Origin: Acanthochlamys bracteata
Taxonomy: Eukaryota; Streptophyta; Magnoliopsida; Pandanales; Velloziaceae
Direction of reading: 5' to 3'
DNA length: 64,000 nt
NCBI GenBank assembly: GCA_019914995.1
Contig: CM034126.1
Location: 2,609,001-2,673,000, forward strand
The position numbers and the translations under genes are program-made. Shown piece by piece: positions 11,243 to 23,406 of this stretch. The notes under the pieces were generated by a model. That model was given only the letters and a program-made list of their open reading frames with translations, did not search any database and had not been told where the DNA came from. The first letter of the stretch is position 1. Each line of letters opens with the position of its first letter.

Positions 11243-14200
11243 ATGGAATCTCCGCCTGATAACGCCGCCGTAGCCGGCGAAGACAGGACGGCACTGAAAG
11301 ATCTCCAACAAACATATCGAGTCAACGATGGAATCACGCCGCTCAACTCAGAATGAACGCCTCTCTTGTCTTCTCCCTTATCCCTGATCTCGTTTCTTCA
11401 CTGGATATCTCTCTCCGTGTTATCTCCGCCTTCAAGCGCCGCCGTTTTGATCCAACTCCTTCTCATCCACGACCTCTTAGTCCACGTCACTGCCCGGCTG
11501 TTTCTTCTCATCCTTTGTCTCGTTGTTCTGCCCGATTGAAACCCGACCCGGAATCTTCTAAACTGATACAAGTTGCTGCTGCTGATGGACAGCTTGATCT
11601 TCTGTCTGTTGTACGAACCGCGTTGGTGGTCTTTCTTATGGAAATGGTGCCGTTCGCTGAGTTGGATTCGGCGGCGCTGCGCGGCGGGTGCAGAGCGAGC
11701 AGTCGTTGGCGACGCTGCTGAAAGGACGGCACTTGCTGTGCTTGTTCGAGTGTCTGGCCGATTTCAGCTGCTGATGTGCTCTGTGGCGGATTGCTGAGGA
11801 ACAAGGTGCCGTTCAGCTCAAGGAGTTTGCTGATAGCGGTCTGCCCTGTGCTCATGATTTGGGCTGTTGATAGGAATAAGTTGCTCAGGGAGCTTCCAGA
11901 CGTCTCACAGAGTACTACAGTACCTGCAAAAGATTCTACTAGCTTTGCAGTAGATAATGCTAATCAAAGTGGGGATGGCAGTGGGGTGATCGCTTCTAAA
12001 ACACTTCAAACGATGCACAAATGTTTCCTGGGGGTTGGGGCAAAGGAATGGGGATGATGGGCATGCCGCCGAGGATGATCTCTCCACTTCAGAGACAGGT
12101 ACTCATGGGGAGTGGATGCCGGATGGGTAGCCCCAGCCCTGGGCCAACAAAGCAGAGGACAGAGGCAGATGATCTCAAGGACCTCTAGTAACTGCTGAAA
12201 AAGTAGTCTTTTAGGGCGATGCAGAAATCGAAGACAGGGGAGGAACTGCTGGACCTCATCCACCGGCCAACTGCTAAAGAAACTGCAGTTACTGCTAAGG
12301 TGAGACACCTCATCAGTTTCCTGAATCTTCTAAAAGACTGAGTATTTATTGTTCGATAATGAACAACCAAATGAAGGCATGGTATTGGCAACAATCACCT
12401 TGACCTGCATGTTAGACATGTTTGTGGAAAATGCTAGAAGCCTTGAACTTCTTTGACTTTCTTTTGCTAGAACTAATATTACAATATGCACAATTTCCTC
12501 ATGCCTGAAACACTACTTTATGTAGCTCTTAAGTATGAGTGAGTCGTGTGAAGAGAAGTACACAGGTGGTAGCTACTATGTTAAAAAATTGCTCCTATTA
12601 TGATGGAAATACAACTATAAGAATATATAAAAGCTTTCTGAAAGAAGCACTATTGCATACAGTTATTAATCGCTTGATACACTTTGCTTTAGTACTTTAG
12701 TACCATGGAATGTCCTCTGTCTTAGTTGTGTTGTAAGAAGAGGATTTCATTATGCTACAAGTCACACGTAAGATGGTTTAAAGCAACTTGTATATTGTTT
12801 TGTCTGAAGCTAGGCGGTGCAATTTCAGATTGATTGCTCATAAGAGCTTTAGAACTTCATGTTTTTGCTTTATGTTGACCTGAAATTCCTAATCTGATGC
12901 TGGCTATTTCTTTTTTTCCATTTCAAGACTAAGAGTGGTCCTTCAGTTAGGGAGTATTGTCCAAACCTTACTAAAAAAGATTGCCAGCGCCAATCTGGAT
13001 CATTATATGCACACAAGAAGGTGAAAATGCAACTACTAAAGAGACCTCACCAGTCACTGTTCTCCCTCTACGGGCATGTAGAAGATCATGCTTTTATTTT
13101 CTTGTTGTTATGTCCTAAAACTGTAAATTCTTTTGAGTTGCTTGGTTCAGCAAGGTATATGACAAGATTGAATTTTAAATTGTCAGAATTTGTTAAGATC
13201 TCATGATGGGAAATACATTCAACCGACCACAAAAGGCTTGTGTTATTTCGGGAAATACATTCAACCAACCAACCAACCACATCCAACCAATCCTTATCTC
13301 TGAGTTTTCGACTTTTTGGGACTATATTAGCTGATGAATTAGTAGTTGTTCTTCTTGTTTCTTTAGCACCTTTAGTAGTACCTATACCTGTCATGTTTCT
13401 TGGATTATTTACAAGTGGTATTCAAGCTCTTACTTTTTTGCAACTTTAGCCACAGCTTATATCGGTGAATCCATGGAGGGTCATCACTGACTAGCTTTCG
13501 AAATAGTCCTTATCCCTCTGATTCATTGATTGTGGACCATAATAGACACAAGTACGTATGTATATGCAGTAGCCGGCCTAGAGTCATAGGAGGAAAGATA
13601 GATGATTTTACAGAATTGTAACCAAAAAAAAAAAGATGGGTTAGGGGATTAAACTACTTTACTTATATTAATAATTTCAATTATTTCATATATTTACTAT
13701 TTAATTTACTTATTTATCTAATTGCAGGTTCTTTTTAAGCGCATCATCGCCCCCCATACTGATACCAATCTAGGATATTGCTCTTTTTTAGATACACGTT
13801 GCCATACTAAGGTTGCCTTCTTGACATTTCTACCTCTTTTTTGTAGTTTCATAATTGACTGACATTTCAAATGGTCTTCATACAGACTTGCAAATATGTT
13901 CATTATCAATGTGCTCTGGAGCTAGATATTCATCCAACTATGATGCGAGCTGATAGTCTTCCACCTCCAAAACCAATGAAGCCTCAACAAGCTTAATATT
14001 GTTAAGAAGCTGAGCTTGATGATCCCCAGTGGATCAGTTGTAACATCTGGAACATCAGGATGGACATACTAGGGAAATTTGGAGTTAAACATGGCAGATC
14101 CACCTTGGAACATACATATAGAATTGTCATATGGAACATTGGCTGATGACGAGATGAAAATCTTATTCTTCCTGCACCACAGACTGATGGTCTGATATTT

Positions 14201-16266
14201 CTATAGGTTACCCGAAGTGCAATGGAACTTGACGCGAGTGGTAGGCATCTAAATATGAATTAAAAAACTTCTCCTGTTTTTCCATATTCTATATAATTGG
14301 TCGAGCTTGCCATTTTCGCAATCATGAAACTACATTTGGTTGTAGTAGAAATCAATCTGTAAAATCATGCATGTTGCTTTGAGAAAATGATGAACAACAC
14401 GTGCTATTATCAGCATAATCAGGCCTTTGATGGTATTGCCCTCTTTACAGTAAAATGCCACATGTACATGTTCCACGTATCCAGATTTATAGCCTCCCTA
14501 AGTATAAGCCAACATTGATCTTCACTTGGCCCTCCTTTAAAAACAAGTTATAACTTTTCGTGTAGACCTTGAATTGCATCAGGAAGATTATCATTATTAT
14601 TTCTGTAGTGTCATATGTTGCTGCAGTTGTGTGAGGCCTCACTCAACGCATGCATATATACTATTATGCTAGACTTGATGCACCAAATTTTGTCAAAACT
14701 CATGCACATCATCAGATCTAAAAAATTTGTGCGTTATTTAACTGGTTGAGTTTTTAAGGTGTGCAGCACGTCTATTAACTTGTATAAAAGCTAGTACTTA
14801 GTTCACTACCATGGGCTGGCATTGGGAAGTCTAAAGTTATGTCTTGGGAACCACCAATTTGTATAAGCAATGCCTATCAAGTAGATCACCTCATACCCTG
14901 AAAATTAAAAGTTTGAAGCAGGAATATTTGAAATCGAACTCACATTGATGCATCAGATATAATTCTAAGGGACTTTGCATGTGGTTCTTGCCAATCATGG
15001 TGTAGTGATGGTATGGGGGCTAATTGAGAATCTTCTTTAAATGCCTGTTCCAGAACGAAGTACAACCATGATTTATTTGCTGGATTCATTTGGGTTAGAT
15101 GTGCTGCCATGTTTTCCATGTTTTCCTTTTGCTAGATTTGTCTAAGTTCAATTTATAATATATGTCTCAGTTTGGAGTTTTGGGATTACAAGCGCATTGA
15201 AGAATCATTTGGGTGAAGACCAATCAGCTACAACGCTCATACGAATTGGACAGACAGGCCATTGGCTTAATCAGAGTAAAAAACTATCGCCTTGTTGGAA
15301 TAAATGGGAACCTTGAGGTTAATAGGAACATGGATACAGATGTAACTGTTGCTGAAGTTCATGAAACAAGCAGAAAAACAAGAAGGGTGAGTAGCTGGTA
15401 CTAGGAAAATCTTCCTCCACGTATAAGACCTTGTCAACATTATCTTAAGGAGAGTTAATCATGCAATTTTTTTTGGGGAAAAAACAAGACATTCAGACTC
15501 AGAACTGGTTACTTTGCACCTCAATTATTTATTTGATGTCCGAGTTCTGTTCCAATTTTTCTAAAGTGGGCGCATGCAACGTGCACTAATTTAAATTTAC
15601 ATTTACTTCTTACCTGCCTTGTTTTATATGGTTGTAGTTTGATGGAGTGCCGCTGAACGTTGTCTGTAGTATGAGACTATGTACTTTGATTTACAGTTAG
15701 TCTTTCACTATTTCGCTTGCTCATGCTAAAAATTTTTTTTGGCTACAGATGTATCCAGTGGTGGAGAGGATAAGTCTCCAAGGACAAGGAAGTTGGAATT
15801 GTTTGCTCGCATGCACAATACACATGCAGGGTATGCGCTTCATGTCCTGTTCCTTGTTTGCTGACTTATCAGCAAACTTCTAATGCCAGAAACTATGTCC
15901 AGCTTACTCCTTCCAAGTTGCGTAGCTAGATGACACTGTTCACCTATCTGAAGCTTATTACTTCATTATTAATTTCCCTATGATTAAGGCACTTGCATAG
16001 TCTTGTCTTTACTAATTCACGTCGCTATGTAAAAAACACTTATATACCATATTGGCGCATTGCTCTTGAAATTTTTATTTAGTGCCACCCTGATTCCTCA
16101 TATACTGACGGCTTTATTCATTGTGAGCAGATGGCTTTCTTTAGGCAATCAGTTGTCTGGAGCTAGGCTTGTAGATGAAGGCTTGAGAGCAAGGTTCAAG
16201 CAGCAACTGGACCAGCTAAGTGGACAGCAGCATCAGCAGGATATGCAGTTGGAGCAAAGTCAATGA
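11243..16266 (+). pseudogene. MTA: Decayed N6-adenosine methyltransferase MTA (METTL3-like) gene copy
   Basis: The parent family is the catalytic subunit of the nuclear mRNA m6A writer. Exon remnants are 11243-12299, 12928-13020, 13728-13811, 13886-14240, 15171-15386, 15749-15830 and 16131-16266, with splice-like edges, so this is a duplicated or decayed gene and not a retrocopy. Recognisable pieces include LIPDLVSSLDISLRVISAF, DRNKLLRELPD, GEELLDLIHRPTAKE, REYCPNLTKKDCQRQSG, APHTDTNLGYCSFLDT, TCKYVHY, MADPPWNIHIELSYGT (catalytic DPPW kept), VNRNMDTDVTVAEVHETS and WLSLGNQLSGARLVDEGLR. Breaks: frameshifts near 11300, 11375, 11680, 11860, 14085, 15205 and 15775; in-frame stops at 12186, 12189, 12204, in exon 4 after KPMKPQQA, and at 14204 where tryptophan is expected. 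No functional enzyme is possible. Confidence 0.92.
13208..13490 (+). mobile_element. atpI: Nuclear plastid DNA insertion (NUPT) from atpI, inside an intron of the MTA relic
   Basis: The translated stretch reads [11 protein letters not shown], then [20 protein letters not shown], then [15 protein letters not shown], and after a one-base shift YIGESMEGHH and stop at 13490. This is the C-terminus of chloroplast ATP synthase CF0 subunit a (atpI). The insertion is rearranged: the 17-mer GGGAAATACATTCAACC occurs at 13208 and again at about 13250, and the codons between GKYIQPT and PLSLSF are replaced by an AACC-rich tract. Several substitutions and the indel show that it is old and non-functional. 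Plastid intergenic sequence may continue to about 13560, but I cannot prove that edge. Confidence 0.88.
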
Positions 16267-16646
16267 TATGAACACATACTGCAACTAATACTTCCAGATG
16301 CTGGAATCCGACAGAAGTAACAGAACTGGTCGAGTAACTTTGTGCTCTGGTCTTAAGTAACCTTGTAACCTGTTTGTGTATCTACAATTGTATCCAGCAG
16401 TTTTGTCTACTTTATCAGTTCAAATGCTGTAGATCTTTCCCTATAGATTAATCTTTTAATTTTATAAGTGACAAAATTGAATAACGTTCGTCCTACTTGA
16501 AAATTGAAAGAACTGAGTTACTGTTTACTACGCTGCTCTGTATTGCAGAACTACCTTTCTATCTCATCAAGTAGAGCAAAATCTCCATAATCAATCTAAT
16601 ACAATAATGACTGGCTAGCAAGCTACTACCGCTACTAGAGTAGATC
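16267..16646. other. Tail-to-tail intergenic region
   Basis: Lies between the end of the MTA relic (+) and the stop of the phytocyanin gene (-). It probably contains both 3' ends. No coding signal. Confidence 0.5.
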
Positions 16647-17326
16647 TCAAAACCACAGGTGAACTCCTGCAGCAATGGCGGCGCCGACAAGCACAACAAT
16701 AGAAGCAGCAGCTGGAGTTGCTCCGACTGATGGTTGCGCAATGGGGCTGAAAACATTCGACGACATTGGTGACGAGGCAGGCAAAACTCCAGCAGACGGC
16801 GACCCAGAAAAAACAGAATCCTGGGTCGGAGGAAGGAAAGTTCCATTAGCTAATGGCACAGCAACAACGACCTTCTGCCCTTTCTGGCAATGCCCGGGCA
16901 CACCACTAGTGAAGTAGAAGTATCCCGCTGAGGTTATATTGAACAGGGAATTCCCATCCGACATCTTTCTAATCGGATTTGAAATGACACAGCTGCTGAA
17001 GGCAATCCTGGTTACTTGGATCACCGAGTCCTCACTCGGTGGATACAAGAACACTGGATACACATTTCAAGATAATGCTCAACTAAATAACTGATCTAAA
17101 AGTTTTGAACTGATAATGGAAGTAACATATGACATTAATACTAACTGAGCGAGTCGCCGATGGAGGAGTTGTAGTTCTGTGACCAAAGAGAGTAGATGCG
17201 CGAGTTGGAAGGAGGAGGGAGTCCCCAGGCATTGAGATCACCAACTTTATACTCATGGCTGAATGCACTATACGAGCATATCAGCATATAAAGAAAAGGC
17301 ATCAGCTGGTGCAACGGCGCCGGCAT
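16647..17326 (-). CDS. Early nodulin-like phytocyanin, probably GPI-anchored
   Basis: A cell-surface cupredoxin-like protein of the plant phytocyanin/ENODL family. Exons are 17146..17326 and 16647..17053 (588 nt, 195 residues), joined at A/TG in the D-S-L-M-F-L-Y-P-P segment, the conserved intron position of this family. Start ATG at 17326 gives a signal peptide (MPAPLHQLMPFLYMLICSYS). The plastocyanin-like domain covers about residues 25-122, with EYKVGDLNAWG at its start and SAGYFYFTSGVPGHCQKGQK at its end. Of the four type-1 copper positions, Cys in PGHC, the preceding His and a Gln are present, but the first His is missing (NYNSSIGDSL), as in early nodulin-like proteins that do not bind copper. 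A Pro/Ser-rich spacer and a hydrophobic C-terminus (ASIVVLVGAAIAAGVHLWF) indicate a GPI signal. Confidence 0.9.
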
Positions 17327-17845
17327 TCTTCCGGTTTCCAATCTGCTTGAGAGTTCTAAGATCCTTTTGGTTTCTGGTTAAATTGGTTCTAAGCTTTGTT
17401 ATTAGTGGGTTTTTGTAGCTTCTGTTTTCGCTACCCTCAACAGGCAGCACCGCAGCAGCATGTGGAACACAGGTTGGGACTGACACGGAGATTGATGGAT
17501 TAACAAAAATTTGACCTCAATTTTATTCTTTGATTAGCTGTACTACATCCAAAACTAGGAAAATTGTTTATTAACAATCACAGTTCAAGTGCAAAATAGT
17601 TTTTATTCGTCTGGAATTGCAAAATCTCTACATAACACAATTAGAATTATAATGGCTCCTAGTTGCAAATACCACCGCCTTACTCCTAAAAATATCCGAC
17701 CCGTTTCCGCTTCTCCAAGAACAAGGAATCAAACTCTCTCGATTCCTTCCCTCCGACCGCCGCCCGCTTTCGCTCCTCTCCTTCAAGGAAAAAACCCTAA
17801 AAATCTATCTATCAATCAGATCAATCGATCGACGTCAATTAATCA
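17327..17845. promoter_or_regulatory. Divergent promoter interval, phytocyanin (-) and TIM23 (+)
   Basis: 519 bp separate the two start codons. The TIM23 side has a CT-rich leader with repeated ATCAATC/ATCGATC words at about 17810-17845. No specific transcription factor site is claimed. Confidence 0.4.
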
Positions 17846-18430
17846 ATGGCGGATCCAAGATTCTTCTACGGAGCAGCAAGCAGCAGCGAAGACCCCAGCC
17901 AGCCCGGCGGAAGCCGTCGTCTTTATGATCCATACAAAGATCTACAGATCCCTTACAAAAGCTTGTACGATCTCCCTACCTCTCCGGAGTTCCTATTCTC
18001 TGAAGAATCGCTGACTCATCGCCGATCTTGGGGTGAAAATTTGACTTACTACACCGGAATCGGGTATCTTTCCGGCGCTGGATTTGGTGCTGCTTTAGGT
18101 GCGCGGAAAGGTCTTGCTGCTGTAGAGCCTACTGACCCAACCAAGATTCGGATTAATCGCGTGCTTAATTCAGGAGGGCACGAAGGGAGAAGGATCGGAA
18201 ATAGGCTTGGTGTGATTGGATTGCTTTATGCTGGATTGGAGAGTGGGCTTGTTGCTGTAAGGAATACTGATGATTGGATTAATAGTGTTGCTGCTGGACT
18301 CGGTACGGGGGCTTTGTATAAAGCTGCTTCAGGGTTACGGTCTGCTGCAATTGCGGGAGCGATTGGTGGGTTGGCTGTTGGCGCTGCGGTAGCTGGGAAG
18401 CAGGCGGTTAAGAGATATGTTCCCATCTGA
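17846..18430 (+). CDS. TIM23: Mitochondrial import inner membrane translocase subunit TIM23
   Basis: The channel-forming subunit of the TIM23 complex, which moves presequence proteins across the inner mitochondrial membrane. It is a single intronless frame of 194 residues, close to the plant TIM23 length (about 190). It starts [21 protein letters not shown] short hydrophilic N-terminus is followed by the [11 protein letters not shown] segment and a Tim17/Tim22/Tim23 membrane domain from about residue 65 with glycine-rich helices ([71 protein letters not shown]). It ends KRYVPI. The upstream frame is closed, so the ATG at 17846 is the natural start. Confidence 0.96.
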   Translation: MADPRFFYGAASSSEDPSQPGGSRRLYDPYKDLQIPYKSLYDLPTSPEFLFSEESLTHRRSWGENLTYYTGIGYLSGAGFGAALGARKGLAAVEPTDPTKIRINRVLNSGGHEGRRIGNRLGVIGLLYAGLESGLVAVRNTDDWINSVAAGLGTGALYKAASGLRSAAIAGAIGGLAVGAAVAGKQAVKRYVPI

Positions 18431-21400
18431 TATGATTTCAATAGTGAAAACTTTTAATGATTGGTAACCACTGTTGTTATGTTATTCCTGTCTGTTGGTT
18501 AGAAGGGTTCGATCTAAGGCGAGTCTGTCAATTTTTTCTATCTATTATTTTAGATATATAGAAAAGGTGTGGGAGGACAGGATGGTGCAGGAGAGCAGAT
18601 ACATGAAATAACATTGTATCACTATAGACCTTTTTAACCAGTACCTGTGGTTGGATCCCTATTTCTTTTGCAATCTGATTGACTATGTGTGATGGTAGTA
18701 GTTGATGATACAATTGTGGTTTCAGGGTGATTTGTTACTCTGTCTTTTGTTTAAAGTTTTCATCTTCTAGTCGTATGTGTTGCTTTTGCTCATACTTTGC
18801 ACATCTTGTACTTATATCCTACAGCAGAAAATTAAAAAATGAATGCTTGCATTTAGGCATTCGCATTTGACAAAAAGTAGTTGTTTATACTTCATAGGCA
18901 CTTGAGATTTTCCTAATGCTGAGTTTGAGGTAGTTCAAAGATCTTATTATTTCAAGTGTCCTCTGCTATATGAATAAGAATATCTGGGTGTCTGACTGAA
19001 TATAGTCTTTGTCTTTTCTAAACGGTAACCATATACAGGTATATGTGGATAGAATACTCCAATAAGGTGTTTATTTTTGTTTTGTTCCTTGATTGTTTGG
19101 GATACTTGAATATCCACTGTAATATGACAGACTAATTGCATGTGTTTATTCTACTTTCGTCTGAAAGTTGGTCTTTGGCATGATTGGTGGTTGTATTATG
19201 TGCTTGCGACTACACAGTAACAGTAGGCCTTTCTTCAGCTGAAACCTCTATTATTTTGTGAACACATTTGGGTTTTCACATAAAATAGGTCATAGTTATA
19301 GAAGCTGGCAATGCTTATAGAAGGACATTAGTTACTCTTTCTTTCATACATTGTGCATTAGAATAAGGTTCAGAAAGCTTTTCTGTAATTCTTTCCTTTT
19401 GCAATGCATAATGCTCAATTCCCTTCTTGGGCCTACTTTGTTCTTCACTGCTTTTATAAAAGAAAGAAGGTGGTGGATGCTTTGGCCAAAATCAAGCAAC
19501 AAGCTCTTCTGGAAGGTAAGAAAGAAAGTAGCCTTTGCTCAATTTCAATAACAGTATCATATAGTAGTTGCATGAGTACTGAGTTATATATTGACCTCCT
19601 CTGCCTACTTGATTCAGTTGCCTATGCAAAAAGTTGGGAATCTTTAATAAGTAAGAATGATGAACATAGTGCTTTTTTAGAGATGATATTTGGCTGGGGC
19701 ATGAAATGCATCTCATCAGGATGTATGGTTAGTTCCATGCACTGCTACATAAAAGTGCTTCTTTCAGTGTCAGGAGACTTGTGGTTCTAGAATATCTTTT
19801 GATATGGGGAGTCAATGGATTAACTATTAGAATAAGGAGATGTTGGAAGTTTGGTGTATGTTTAATTTTTATTTTATGGTAGTGACGAAGAACTTTCTAG
19901 TTGTGGTATGTAGATTGTCATTTTGACTATATATGAATGGAAGTATATTGTGGCAGGTCTTTGTATGAGTATCTATTTGATATGTTCTCTTATACAACTA
20001 AATCTATTTCATGGTGGATTGGGAGCTTAACATACAAATGTTGACTATGGCTACATGTATACCTGATTCTCTTTTTAGAGGCTTCCTATCTGCCTCGGAT
20101 GGGCCGGTAAGATTTTTGTGTTGGGCAGTCCAGAAACCTTCTTCTGGTGGTTGGTTTTCGTAGGATGCCTTGGCAAGCAGAGTGCATCTCTCACATTTAT
20201 GGACTTTTGAGTGTACTGGTGTCAAGTTCACTTGCATGTTCTATACCAATGTGTAACCTAGCAATATGTTCATGATGATAAGAGTTTACTGTACCCTTTG
20301 CCTGAGATTCCTGTGCAATAATTGTCCTTTAGGGTTGCAGGTCTAATATTCTCTTCCAGTGAAACCTAGATATGGAAGTCTCTTGCACATGTAGATAGTT
20401 TTCCCTGATAGATAGAGCCTTTAATTTTACGCATTCAAATTCTCTTCCCTTCATCCCCTCCGCAGGAGGTATGTGGAATTTGTTCTGATAGTTTGTGTGT
20501 ATGCATGTTAAAGTAGGCTGGATATTTCGACATTAAGGGGCCCGGTGCCAATGAAGTGTGCACGACCCGTGTAACATGGGCTAGCGCGCCTCTACTCCCC
20601 TCTTATGCTTGTACAAACCGTTTCATTGTCAACTATTTTGTTTATGTTGACATGATGAGAAAGCTACTTCTGATTTTAACATTCATGATGCTTAAGCTTA
20701 TGTTGTCTAATAAGCCCAGGCTTGTCTGCAGTGAATGTATGTTCATCTTCAATATATGATGATGTTGGTGGTGCCTTTGTATGCATGTAGTGTGATATGA
20801 ACATGATGGGTTTGCTGACATTTGCTGGACTGGTTTGATCGCTTACATTCATATCAATGGCAAGGACTGGTTTCATTCATGCGGGTTGATAACAGAGCCT
20901 GAAGCATATGCATACTCTCTCTATTCCTGGTTCTGTCTCTAGCAATGTGACAAGTTTATGTGCTGAAGAAATTAAGCAAAGGGAAGGAATATAGTGGACT
21001 ATGGGTCTATAGCGGCCTATAGGTCTATAACTCAGAATATGTCAGCACCTCTCTAACTATACAGTTTTAACAAGAGAAATATTACTTACAAGAGCAGAAG
21101 GTCGCATTGATTTTTTAGGGTTGAGATATCTGCAGCTGAGTACAATTGTATGGAGTATAAAATGTATCCCTTAGTGATATTGTTGGCTCCAACGCTTGTA
21201 TTCTGCAACCATATTGATTTTGACTTGATTTGGTCAGCTTTTAATGGTTACCTTAATTAATGGATTCAAGCTTTTATCATTGGGTTTGCATCGAATGCAA
21301 AATAATAAGCAATCCAGTAATAGAAGTCCGTGGCAATTGCCCTTCATTTGATTGCAAGGGTATTCCATTATCTCCAAGTAGCACGATCATATGTTAAAAT

Positions 21401-23406
21401 TGTTTCGTAAAGAACGACTGGGTGGGTAAGGATCGCGAAATATCGATTGCATTCTGCACGCATCTCTTTTCATCCTTTTAGAAATGAGCATGGAGAGATT
21501 ATATATGCTATATGGGTATGCATGTTAATTTATGCATTTGCGGCTTGGAAACTAGAGCGTCTAAAACAGCTCGATGTGTCAAAACATTTGTACCAAAAGG
21601 AGATTCAGAGATTGTTTGTGATCAAGTGGGTTGAAGCAAAAGAAAATTTGTATTCATTATAAGATTATGACCGTTTGGCTTACTCGCTTCATGTCTCTGT
21701 TTCACACGTAAGTCGAAATGGGAAAATTTTAAGTCTGCAGATCGGGTTGCTCGGCGTGTGGGCTGTTCATGGGTTTCCAGAGGAGTGGCATCAAAATTTT
21801 CCTCAAAAGCTCGTTGAAGTTTGTTGTCAAGATAAAGAAGAGCTGTGTTCCTATCAGTGGAATTTGATCACAAATATTCCATTTTGATGAATAATACTTG
21901 TTGTGTGTGCCAGTGGAGCAAAAATCTGGACAAATTCAGGATTTTGGAGATCCAAGCCAAAGCAAGAATGCCGAGCATTTAGCTGCATTAATTTGTCCGC
22001 CTAACCTTGGGACACAAATCATCAGAAGCGAGACAGAAAGATTTCTAGCTATTTTAGTTTGTACTTACTAACGTTTGTATTATTTGTTATTTGTGTGATG
22101 CTTTTGTTGATGAGGAAACTGGTTCCCGCCTTCATTTGAAACTGAATGAGATAAAATGTGCATGAAAATTCTACACTGAGCGCTTTTGAAATACAGACTT
22201 GACGCAACATGCACTTGAGGGATAATGTTTGCAGAAGCTTATATGTTTTTGCTGTTCTTGTGTTCAGCTTGTACTAAAACTTCTACAATTGTTTCTCATT
22301 TAATTAATTAAGTTTTGCCAAATTGCACTTGAGGCTACAAACTGTGTTGGTTATGCAGTTAAAAACATGCTTAAAAAATTTGTTTCCTTTCACTAAGCAA
22401 ATGCTTTTCTCCCAGAAAAGGAAAAGAAGCATCCCAGCTCAAACAGATTGTGGTAAAGGAACTCGAAATGTATACAACCACCAAGAATTTAGATGGATGC
22501 ACTATGCCTTCTATTCCGTTCCACTCGTTGATCATGAAAATGTGGCAATTACATAGTTCGTTCATCAGTCACAGAGCCTACCATTGGCTAGATACCTACG
22601 GAGACTTGAGTTGCTCCAGACTCTATGTCTACCAACTAAATATAATACCTAATCGCTTCCAGACTCCAGTGTTTGCAAACGCCATAGAGGTCCTGCAATG
22701 TGTCACAAGCATAGCAGCAAAACAGAACACTTCATACATATATGAATACATCATCATCTATAAGAAAAGAGAATATATAGTAAACGCAAAAGATAACCCA
22801 GGAAGAGCACTCAATTCAACCCACAAGGACTGCAACATCATGAAGGAAGGAGTACACACAGAAAACCACCGTGAATGATTTTCAGTAACTAATTTGCTTG
22901 CACGAACTACACAAACAACATATACTTCACCCCATCACTATCCACCAGAAGAAAGAACTGAAACAAACTGATAATCAAAGAAAAAATATATAACCGATAT
23001 AAAGAATTCAGCACAGCAACATTCATAATTAAGCAATTATGGGAAAAGAGCGCAGGAGAAAGCATACCATATGAATCTATATGTATGTATTGAATTCCAC
23101 ATGGTAGTAAAGTTAACAAACAGTGCAAACAGTAGGCAATCATAGAGTACATGTAAGTACATTAACTATATAGAAGTACACGGCGTTTAATAGACATGCA
23201 AGTGCCTGCAAACACAAGCATAAGCGGAGAGGAAGTTAAAGCAACATCCAAAATGATATTACAAAGTTAATAAAACAGTAATAAAACAGTAGACACCAAT
23301 AAAAGGCATCCCCAATGGATTTTGACAACTTAAAATAAAAGGCTTGAGTGTATACATTATAGATAATAAAGACTACACCACAATGAGCAGATCAGTCCAT
23401 GTTGAA
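18431..23406. other. Five-kilobase interval with no supported gene
   Basis: Contains the TIM23 3' UTR at the left and the BRR2 3' UTR at the right. Short open frames occur throughout but none is recognisable. A possible orphan exon at about 19456-19515 encodes KKVVDALAKIKQQALLEG and ends at a GTAAGA donor-like site; I could not link it to other exons. A second exon-like frame at 21474-21662 follows a CTTTTAG acceptor-like site and encodes a hydrophobic stretch then basic residues. I see no repeats or RNA genes here. Confidence 0.4.

Noticed and set aside
11508..11855. 115-codon minus-strand frame in the MTA relic
   Set aside because: Antisense of MTA exon 1 sequence, with no similarity of its own.
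14204..14206. TAG at the expected tryptophan, considered as an intron acceptor (CTATAG/GTTACC)
   Set aside because: The frame continues directly on both sides (QTDGLIFL then VTRSAMEL) with exactly one codon missing, so a nonsense change fits better than an intron end.
22450..22878. 142-codon open frame on the plus strand beside BRR2
   Set aside because: No recognisable domain, low-complexity runs, and it lies in the BRR2 downstream region; likely a random frame.
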